Origin: Leidyana gryllorum EB-2025a
Lineage: Eukaryota > Apicomplexa
NCBI GenBank assembly: GCA_048772705.1
Contig: JBLWGC010000173.1
Location: 124,001 to 188,000, forward strand
Length of the DNA: 64,000 bases
Direction of reading: 5' to 3'
Shown: positions 22,451-30,024 of the stretch, one piece after another
Layout: each line of letters starts with the position of its first letter
How positions within the stretch are numbered: position 1 is the first letter of the stretch
Program-made: the position numbers and the translations under genes
The notes under the pieces: generated by a model
What the model saw: only the letters and a program-made list of their open reading frames with translations
Told to the model about the DNA's origin: nothing
Database searches by the model: none

Positions 22451-23194
22451 ATGCCCGCTTCCGACCAAGTATTCACTTCGAGCTCTCACATGACCATCAG
22501 ACGAATCAACCCGGAGCATGAGGTCATCTACATGACAGACGACTGGGAAAGATGGGGCAAAAGAGTTTCTCTCAGCGGCGACCTTGAGGAGCTGGAGAAG
22601 GAGTTTGCAGCAACCCCAAGCCGTGTATCGTCTTCGAAGCCAGCAGACGTGGTTCCCCAGAAACGCGTTGAAGCCGCTAGCAGTTTCTCGTGGGTACGGG
22701 AATGTCTCAGTTGTCTCGAGGACCCGGTTTTGGAGTTAAATATGGAACCAGTTGTTGAAAATATCGAAATAGAAGAGGAAGTCAATGGGGGTCACAGAAC
22801 CTCTATGGTTTCCGAGACTGTCGATAATCGTCACGAGTGGGAGGATGTCAGCGCTCTCGATACATCTTTGAGCAGGGACGAAAGTCATGAAGATGCTCAC
22901 GGGGAGGCCACGACAGCAGCAACGATGGAGACGGATGTATTCGGTCACCGGACGCCATCATTCGGGTGGACCTCTGATGAAAGACAATATGAACCCTATA
23001 CTTTGTACAGACAGAACGCAATGCGCGAAGACGAAATCGAGGAGTGGCTCGGAACGCAAGGAGAATTGATCGACTCGGACGCCGAAGTCGACTTTGTGGC
23101 TAGTGATAGAATCATCGCAGATGCGGAAGGCGTGTTCTACTCGCGCAATCGGTACCGCCACTGTGGGCTATGGGCCCGCGAAGATGTGGAGTGA
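22451..23194 (+). CDS. Unknown acidic protein, paralogue of the upstream gene
   Basis: Single exon, 247 residues, ATG at 22451. It shares with the gene just upstream the layout Trp/Cys motif (WVRECLSCLEDP against WGCSSCLDETC), acidic linker and a C-terminal YTLYRQNAMREDEIEEWL against YPLYRQNAMKESELEEFV. The spaced RSNA copies of the larger protein are missing. The two genes are in tandem, 225 nt apart, so a local duplication is likely. I recognise no domain, signal peptide or membrane segment. Confidence 0.75.
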   Translation: MPASDQVFTSSSHMTIRRINPEHEVIYMTDDWERWGKRVSLSGDLEELEKEFAATPSRVSSSKPADVVPQKRVEAASSFSWVRECLSCLEDPVLELNMEPVVENIEIEEEVNGGHRTSMVSETVDNRHEWEDVSALDTSLSRDESHEDAHGEATTAATMETDVFGHRTPSFGWTSDERQYEPYTLYRQNAMREDEIEEWLGTQGELIDSDAEVDFVASDRIIADAEGVFYSRNRYRHCGLWAREDVE

Positions 23195-23385
23195 CCGAAG
23201 GTTGTCACTCCCGGGCAGGTCTGCCCGCCATAGATAGCTCAGTAGCCTTCAGTTCTATTTGTTTGTGATACATTGGTCAACCAACTTCATTCAATGCATC
23301 TTGAGTATCACTACAGTCAGAAGAACGTCCAATCGTCACGTATGGTGCCGTAGAACTCTACCCAGGCTATACTCGCAGTACTCAG

Positions 23386-24015
23386 ATGGTCAAAGTAGCA
23401 AAAAATTCAATGGGGTCCCTCCACGCGTATTCTCAAATCGGAGATGATATTCGAGAATTCGTGAGAGATGCGGACTCCACGTGGCCGCTTCCCTGTCCTC
23501 ACATAGCTGTTCCCGATCCGGTGACTCGAGCGGTGTACCACTATGGACGACGGACGCCGATCTTCACTGATGTAGAGGCTCTCACCTCAGACACGCCTTT
23601 GCACCCGAGCAACAGACCATCTCAGGATTTCTCAGTCGTGGACCTGCGAGCATTGTCCAGTGGACGCGGATCTGAGCGGCGGCACACCCACAAGGCGGTC
23701 TTAACAACACAGGGACGTCATGAATCGGCACTATCAAAGAGACAGAATGACCGACCTTATCTCCCGTTAACCAAGCAGACTTTGAAAGCAGTACAACAGC
23801 TCGCGGAAACCAACTCCGTTGTGGGGCCTAATGGATCAGAGCTGTGCACACATCACGCAGGCTGTCGGTGTCCACCGCCATCGTCGATAAACCACAAGAA
23901 GCCCGCAGCTGACACAGCGGAGTCCGTTCGGAAGATCATCACATCACTGCCCAGCCCGAGACGGCGGATAGCAAGTCACGGCCATATTCATACAATTCGT
24001 GTCAGACATTTTTAA
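23386..24015 (+). CDS. Unknown basic protein
   Basis: Single exon, 209 residues, ATG at 23386. It is third in a run of three intronless plus-strand genes of unknown function. The product is basic and Ser/Thr/Pro-rich with a small Cys/His cluster (ELCTHHAGCRCPPPSS) that might bind metal. The start MVKVAKNSMGSLHAYSQIGDDIREFV is followed by mostly disordered-looking sequence. It lacks the RSNA motif of its two upstream neighbours. Confidence rests on open length and ordinary codon use only. Confidence 0.55.
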   Translation: MVKVAKNSMGSLHAYSQIGDDIREFVRDADSTWPLPCPHIAVPDPVTRAVYHYGRRTPIFTDVEALTSDTPLHPSNRPSQDFSVVDLRALSSGRGSERRHTHKAVLTTQGRHESALSKRQNDRPYLPLTKQTLKAVQQLAETNSVVGPNGSELCTHHAGCRCPPPSSINHKKPAADTAESVRKIITSLPSPRRRIASHGHIHTIRVRHF

Positions 24016-24361
24016 GACCGATTATATACCCAGTTATTACTCTGTATGTCTCAATAACGTTAACCAATAGTAAACGATCCCCTGTATACAAGTCGTGGAC
24101 AATAAGTTGACAATGTAACGTTGCTCGCCGCCAGTGGGTGGTCAGTAAATGGGAGCGGAGAAAGCAAACACGGATTGTGACATATCACACTGCTGCGAGT
24201 GAGGGGGCACTCCTCGAGACGCTGAAATCTTTCGATATATACGACTTCTGTCTGATGGGGCCGGCCTCCTCGTGTCGAGTCGGTGCGGATCAATCCCCCC
24301 CCCGGGTCAGATAAGCTATGGCTTATCTATGTCGAGTGAGTTTACACGCTGTTGTGAATGA
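24016..24361. other. Convergent intergenic region
   Basis: 346 nt between two gene ends, presumably 3' UTRs. It contains a run of C at about 24296-24304 and nothing else that I can interpret. Confidence 0.45.
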
Positions 24362-24858
24362 TCAATCGAGCTCGAGTTGTCGCGAACGACGTTTCACTCC
24401 GTGGCTTTCATCGTCAGACGACTCCTCGTCTTCGGATGCGAAGACGCAATGGAACTTTGGGTTCGCCTTGACGGTCTCCAGTTCTGCTTTATCCGCGGCT
24501 CTCTTTGCCTTTTCTTCCTCTCGCAATCTTTCGCGAGTGAGACGCTTCTCCCGTTTCTCCTTCTCTTTGGGATCGACTTTGGGCAAACGGACAAACTTTC
24601 CGTCCACCAGTCGTGAGTCGATCATGTTGAATTTGAATTCGTCTGGATTGGCATCTCGAGCCTTTTCATTGAGAATACCTATCGATAAACGTCGATTAGA
24701 AGAGGTATTGGTCAGTGTTGCTTACGAAAAAGTCGATCTTTCTCGTGCTGCTGCTCTATGCGAGCCTTGAAGTCTCCCTTCCTCTCAACCGCCTTTCCAT
24801 AGGGAGAGGTACGTTCGAGATGTACTCGGCGCGCAACCACGTGCTTGAGAGATGACAT
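24362..24858 (-). CDS. UTP11: UTP11-like U3 snoRNP protein, short form
   Basis: Component of the small-subunit processome in 18S rRNA maturation. Two exons, 24858-24726 and 24678-24362, give 149 residues. The start MSSLKHVVARRVHLERTSP and the blocks KGDFKARIEQQHEKDRLF and KARDANPDEFKFNMI follow the conserved N-terminal pattern of UTP11 (RRxHxER, KKDYxxRA, KNPDEFxxxM). Human UTP11 is 253 residues; here the conserved C-terminal half (the FDTxxEV and later blocks) is missing. In its place is a Lys/Glu-rich helix and an acidic tail ending RRSRQLELD. The stop is clear and a downstream exon is unlikely, as the next 340 nt hold no matching frame that I can see. The divergent neighbour's ATG is only 24 nt away. 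Confidence 0.8.
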
Positions 24859-24882
24859 TTTATATTTTTTTTTCCAATTCGA
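24859..24882. promoter_or_regulatory. 24-nt AT-rich divergent region
   Basis: The sequence between the UTP11 ATG and the divergent unknown gene's ATG is a T-rich tract with TATA-like letters. It is too short to hold two separate promoters and leaders. Confidence 0.4.
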
Positions 24883-25414
24883 ATGGGGAGGAAAGCTGAA
24901 GACCGCGCTGAGATTCGTCAGGTATGGCGAGAGCACCGTGACAATTTGGATGCTCGTGCACGCATTTATACCTATTACTTCTCTCCTGCTGGCCATCGTG
25001 CCGAAGGCAATTATAAAGGATGGCATACTCGGTATGTAGTCGATTATATAAAGTCGTCCACTTCATCGTTTCCCATTTCGCAGTCAAGTGGACCTCTTCC
25101 CACCAACGGGTCCAGGATTCACCACAATGGAAAGCGCTGGCTTCATGGTCCTACCCCGCTATGAGTGGTTCTGCTGGGATTACTGGAAATTGCGTTGGGA
25201 GGGACTGATCAAACTCTTAGAGGAAGACGCCAAGTGCCCAGGACGCTTCCAAGCTCGTCTCGAGCTGGCATACGAAAGATTCAGAGGCCGAGCTATTAGT
25301 AGAAACAAGTATCAGCTAAATTTGGCTGAGGAGATCTTAGGCAAAAAGTACCACGTCCACCATGATACGGGCGACTACCTTAGGAAGAAGTTTGGAGCTC
25401 GCTCAGGTTTCTAG
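24883..25414 (+). CDS. Unknown 159-residue Trp/Tyr-rich protein
   Basis: Two exons, 24883-25031 and 25084-25414. The protein starts MGRKAEDRAEIRQVW and is rich in aromatic and charged residues: RIYTYYFSPAGH, GWHTRQVDLFPPTGPGF, RYEWFCWDYWKLRWEG, and the helix RFQARLELAYERFRGRAI. It is likely a small globular subunit of a larger complex; the composition resembles lineage-specific mitochondrial complex or mitoribosome subunits, but I cannot assign it. The stop is 17 nt before the ATG of the glycine-cleavage H protein, itself mitochondrial, so co-expression is plausible. Confidence 0.7.
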
Positions 25415-25431
25415 TCCGTCTTTTTGTTATC

Positions 25432-25983
25432 ATGTTGCGACAACTTACCTGCCGTACTCCGGTCACCCGGTGGCCCGTACTTCCTTGTATAACCGCTAAA
25501 CGTGCATTAACCAGCAACGCATTTAGCCGCAAATACACCCCTGAACATGAATGGGTTGACATCTCCAATCAAAACAGGTCACGTGCCCGCATTGGTCTGA
25601 CCCAGTTTGCCTCAGAAGCACTGGGCGAGATCGTCTTTGCCGAAGCGAAACCGGTGCGGACAAAGTTCAAGCAAGGAGATCCCCTGGTCACCTTGGAGAG
25701 TGTCAAGACCGTTGCAGAAGTCAGAGCACCCTGTAAGCAAACCGTGTCTCTTCAAACACACACATGTGTGCTGGCTTTTGTGACTGCAGTTGATGGAGTG
25801 ATCGCTGGCGTGAATGAACCACTAATCGAAGACCCCTCCGTACTCTCAGCTGAGGTGGCCGACAGACCAGACTCCTTCTTTGTGGACCTCGTGTCCGCTG
25901 CTGGTCCCATCAAGACCGACTCTCTTTTGGACCAATCCCAATATCAAAGTTTAGTAGTAGCCACAGCGGAATCTCACCACTAA
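25432..25983 (+). CDS. GCSH: Glycine cleavage system H protein, mitochondrial
   Basis: Lipoyl carrier that shuttles the aminomethyl group between the P, T and L proteins of glycine decarboxylation. Two exons, 25432-25732 and 25790-25983, give 164 residues. The N-terminus, rich in Arg/Thr/Ser without acidic residues (MLRQLTCRTPVTRW), is a mitochondrial presequence. The mature part starts KYTPEHEWVDI. The lipoyl site is LESVKTVAEV with Lys92, and VRAPFDGVIAGVNEPLIEDP follows across the splice. The 57-nt intron (25733-25789) has no stop in the reading frame and is a multiple of three, so the unspliced frame is also open, but splicing restores the family sequence. The neighbours are 17 nt upstream and 4 nt downstream on the same strand. 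Confidence 0.95.
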   Translation: MLRQLTCRTPVTRWPVLPCITAKRALTSNAFSRKYTPEHEWVDISNQNRSRARIGLTQFASEALGEIVFAEAKPVRTKFKQGDPLVTLESVKTVAEVRAPCKQTVSLQTHTCVLAFVTAVDGVIAGVNEPLIEDPSVLSAEVADRPDSFFVDLVSAAGPIKTDSLLDQSQYQSLVVATAESHH

Positions 25984-25987
25984 AACC

Positions 25988-28783
25988 ATGCAGAATGAGT
26001 GGGCACCCGACCCTCCCGCAGCCGCAGGGGCACCGCAGTCTCAAGAGGTCTTATTCTATCAGAACCTGTTCAGGTAAATGCAGCAACCTTGGCCTGTGTC
26101 TCCCAGCTGGCCCTCAGTCTGGTCGCTCAGAATGGTATAGCGCCTGCGGATGCGGCCGGAGAGCTTTTCCGTAAATCTGGACTCGCTGAGCCCGTCCTAC
26201 ATGCTGTGAGTTACTCGCTAACTTCTGAAGGAGGAAGATGTGTGCAACACTATGTTGTTTCAGATCTGGGGCTTGTCTGATGCTACGACTGCCGGGTATT
26301 TGGACTTTGATGCCTTCTGTACGGCGTGCCGATTGATTGCTCACGCCCAGAATGGCATGCTACCGAGCCACGAAGCCGTCATGCAAGGTGGGAAGTGCCA
26401 GCCCCTGAGATTCCGTGTACGCTTCTTACCCACAGAACCGCCGAGCTTGCCGTTCCTGGATTTGTCGGCGGCTGAGCAAACAAATAGTACGGGACGCACT
26501 AATGAGTATATGGAGGGGCCTCCGGTTGCCCCTTTACCCATGCCGGTAGAACAATACATGGACAGCCCGCCCGCGTCCGCCTCCAATGCCGAGGTCCAGA
26601 GATGGTTTGTGGATTTGGACACTGATCAGGATGGTTTCCTGACGGGAGATGAGGTTCGAATGTTCTATCGAGATTCAGGCTTGAGCGATGAGATGCTGTT
26701 CGAGATCTGGAACTCTGCAGATCAAGACATGGACGGACTACTGAACTTCCAAGAGTTCGCGGTCTTCTGCGACTTGGTCAACAGTCGACTACAGGGGCCC
26801 AGTCCTGATGGAGGCTTCGGTACAGGAGCTTTCGCCGATCTCTCCATCGGCGCTCAGCCGCATGGCTTTGGAACAGTTGAGGGAGGGTTCGATCAGTCCT
26901 TCACAACTGGTGTAAACAACAACGATGCCTCAGGAGTCCCTGGCTTCTCTCAATCAATGCCGAATGCACAACAATATACAAATCCTTCGGAAGGCGCGAC
27001 TGCCGATCCGTGGGGAGGATTCGGAGATGAAAGCAATACGTCCAAAGCGGAAGACGCAGCGGGAGGGGAGGGTGCTTTTGACCTCCAGCCTGCGAATTCC
27101 AAGAGTACCGGCTCCAAGAAGCGGAAGAAGAAGTCCAAAAATAGCGCTGGAGGCGGTCTGACAGACGCGTCAGAGACTGAACGAGCCGATTCACCAGACG
27201 AAAAGAAGAAGACTGACAAAGTCACTTTCTTCGATGATGTGTCCGTCGGAGATCTTCTCGCGGCTCCCTTTGGCGACTCGTAAGTTCATCACTCGCCAAT
27301 ATGCTGTATGAGTGATTCTCTTCCTTCGCTGTATTCGTTACGGAACGATGGAAACACAACGTCCCGGCGTGGGGGTTTGTGTGTGCTGTGTGGTGTGTAG
27401 GAGACGGAGACATGGTGGAGCTGATTGTTCTGGGTGCAAGTTTATATCCTCGATCTTCAGGAAGGAGGTTGAGCGCAAGGGGAGGGGACTCGAGGCCTCG
27501 GAAGTACCGGAAGACGTGTACAAGTCAAACCGATTAGCTGAAGATGTGACTAATGCCAAACTTTCAGCTTCCAGGGCCGGACTTGCCGAGGACGAGGATT
27601 TATTAACTCGTATTAGAAAGAAGCTTCAATTGTCGGTCGATATAGATTACGAGGACGTTCGGTAAGCGTGGATTACTGGAAGCAATGACCGCGCTCGGTG
27701 CTGCAGAGGCTTACTGTTGCATATAGAGAAAATACGAAAGGAAAAGGGGCGCGAAGAGAAGGATTTGAAAGAAGTCTTAGAACGTAAGGAGAAGTTCCAG
27801 AAGGAGATTGAAGAGCTGAGATTTGAGCTTGAGATCTTGAAAGAAGAGCGACGCCACCTGGATCAGACACGCGTTTGTGCTCGGAAAGATTGCGACGCTA
27901 TGGCTGAGTTAGTATCATTCTATCAACGAGAGATTGAAGATATGAGGAAGGACATCCAGGCATTGGAAGAGCACAGCGAGGTAAGTGCTATGCGAAGCTG
28001 TGAGCATTCATCCTTCTTGTCCGACATGATGGGCAGTGGCTTAAATCGGCTCTGTTGTCGACTCGTCAGCAGACTGAGGCTATGCAAGTGGCCCGGCGGG
28101 CGGCTTTGGAGCAGAGTCAAGAAGAGGAAAAGCGATTAGCTGATCTCGAGACCCAAATCACTGAGTTGCGAGTATTGGCGGAGCGGACACGCCGCGAGCT
28201 TGAGAGCAAGCGGTCGGAGCGTTTGATTTTGGAGCAGCACTTCACTGATGCTGATCAGGACCGGTATTTGATGGTGTCGGGATTGGAGCAGCAGAGAGCG
28301 AAACTCGAGAGGTTACGAGCTGAGCGTCTGAGTCGACTGGAGGAGAAACAGAGACTGAGCGAGAGTAACGCCACTTTGGAGCGGTGGCCGCCACAGCACC
28401 ATGTTAACCCGCAAATGAGTCTCCAGCAGCCGAGAGTATACAGAGTGAGTTGTTTAGTCCACCACGGCTTATATAGAGCAATGTATAATATTCATCATCA
28501 TCATCATCAGGACAAGAAAGGTGTACCTAATTCAGCGTCAACGATGTATGGAGTGACGCGGGAGGTGGCCGATGGGGGTGTTGCTGGCCCTCGATCGACT
28601 GGTTTGGAGATTGCTGGCAGCAGAGGGCAGTGGGAAACGTTCAGCACTGACAAATCTCGACGTGGAGGTGCAGCAGCAGCAGCGGGCGATGAGAGCAAAG
28701 GCAGTCGACTTATTTCGGGTGGCGACAAAAGCTCAGTGGCAGGGATGTGGGGACACTCTAGCTCGGGGGGGGATGGTCGCTGA
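25988..28783 (+). CDS. EH-domain and coiled-coil protein (Eps15/Pan1-like)
   Basis: Likely endocytic adaptor. Modelled exons: 25988-26073, 26118-26205, 26264-26387, 26436-27279, 27461-27661, 27707-27980, 28037-28444 and 28511-28783, about 765 residues. EH1 runs from FYQNLFSLVAQNG through IWGLSDATTAGYLDFDAF. EH2 has WFVDLDTDQDGFLTGDE and IWNSADQDMDGLLNFQEF with apparently intact calcium loops. A Gly/Asn/Pro-rich linker with a WGGF element and a Lys tract leads to FFDDVSVGDLLAAPFG, then two long coiled coils (EKIRKEKGREEKDLKEVLER; ETQITELRVLAERTRREL region). The 3' end is uncertain: exon 8 in the first frame ends at 28783, but a second frame (WRLLAAEGSG, LDVEVQQQQRAM) looks more protein-like and would end at 28934. 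Either way the coding end overlaps the convergent ubiquilin gene. Confidence 0.8.
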
Positions 28784-30011
28784 GCAGCTCATCTATAGCT
28801 CGATTGAGGTTGCCGTCGTGCCTAGCGAGCGCGCGCTCACAGGCTGCAGAATCGTCGAAACCCATGGAGCGCAGTGCCTCCATCTGATTACGGAATCGTT
28901 CTGCAAGTCAGTGAATGTTACGAGTGTTGAATAAGGGCAAACTCACCCGCTGGAGGGATAGCTGCCGGTGCAGTCTGTCCGGTCAGACCCATCAGAGGGG
29001 GCCAGAAGGTGCTGGGCGGGACTGATGGGGCAGTGGCTGCTGCGGCTGCGAACGGCGGCAAGTCCGGCCCTGCGGCACCTGAGAAGCCACCCATCATGGT
29101 GGAGCCGAACAAGTTTATGGGTCGCAGGAATGCTTGAGCTTCGGCCTCCTCAGCGGGCGTGGGGCCGGCACCCCCTTGTTGCTCCCCAGGCCATGCCTGT
29201 GGGAACGGTTCGTCGGGTGACTGATTGAGATCGTAATTTGTAGCTTCGCCGCCACCGCCCCGGCGAGGCTGGTCAGCCTCCATGGCAGACGAGACAGTTT
29301 CCCAAACAGGTTCCTGAACTTCAGTATAAACCTGACGCAAAGCGTCGAAGCCCTGGAACAGATTTAGTATTAGTGTGAAACAGCAGCGCTCACCCCAGGC
29401 ACAGCGTCGATGTTGCTGAGTGCTCTGTCTGACGTTCTCATCATCTCCCGCATCATAGCGGGGCTTCGCATTGCCGTGAAGGCGTCTTGCAGAGTCTGAA
29501 GGAGGCAAAGAGTTTCAGATTGGCGGTGTGTGGGTACCTGGGGATCGTTGAGGATGGCGTTGATTTCGGGGCTGCGCTGTCGCAGAGCCCGAATAGTGGG
29601 ATTGGCATCCATTATCATCATCAGCAAGTCCGGATTTCGAACAACAGAGTCCATCAGAGGAGATGACATCATTTCATCTGCCAAACTTGCGGACGATTGT
29701 CCTAATGCTCGTGGATCCGCGGCACCAAGTTGACTCGGCGACGAGCCTGAATGTGTTGGAGACGAGGCGATCGAGTAGAATACTGTATCCCCGTTCTTCA
29801 CATCGTAGGTGTTGAGACGCTGTGTCGGCTGCAAAACGCGTCCACGATGTACATAACGAATGGAAGCTCCTCCGAGTTCCCCGCTTCCTATGAGTTGCAG
29901 GCCCAATTCTGACACCAGACTGTCCGAGTCGAGTGTTACAGAGGTCCGGGCTCCATCTGGTACTCTCTGAAGCCAAACCACAAAGGGTGCCCCTGGGTCA
30001 CCGTTTTCCAT
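28758..30011 (-). CDS. DSK2: Ubiquilin / Dsk2 proteasome shuttle
   Basis: Shuttle that carries ubiquitylated clients to the proteasome. Four exons, 30011-29538, 29495-29394, 29352-28947 and 28900-28758, give 374 residues. The ubiquitin-like domain starts near residue 8 (FVVWLQRVP, then VSELGLQLIGSGEL, IRYVHRGRVLQPTQRL, GDTVFYSIA). STI1-type repeats follow (MDSVVRNPDLLMMIMDANP; FTAMRSPAMMREMMRTSD). A Gly/Pro/Ala-rich linker leads to a C-terminal UBA domain, RFRNQMEALRSMGF with NLNRAIDELL. The order UBL-STI1-UBA is diagnostic. The start codon is 13 nt from that of the divergent LRR gene. The last 26 nt of the coding region lie opposite the end of the EH-domain gene. Confidence 0.95.
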
Positions 30012-30024
30012 TCCCCTTTTTGTG
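30012..30024. promoter_or_regulatory. 13-nt gap between divergent start codons
   Basis: Only 13 nt separate the ubiquilin ATG (minus, 30009-30011) and the LRR-gene ATG (plus, 30025-30027). Promoters must lie within the opposing genes or be shared. Confidence 0.4.

Noticed and set aside
27401-27460. Extra 60 nt of coding sequence at the start of EH-gene exon 5
   Set aside because: The frame is open from an acceptor at 27400, but the segment contains the GGAGAC repeat seen in other introns, and the acceptor at 27460 has a better pyrimidine tract. Not excluded.
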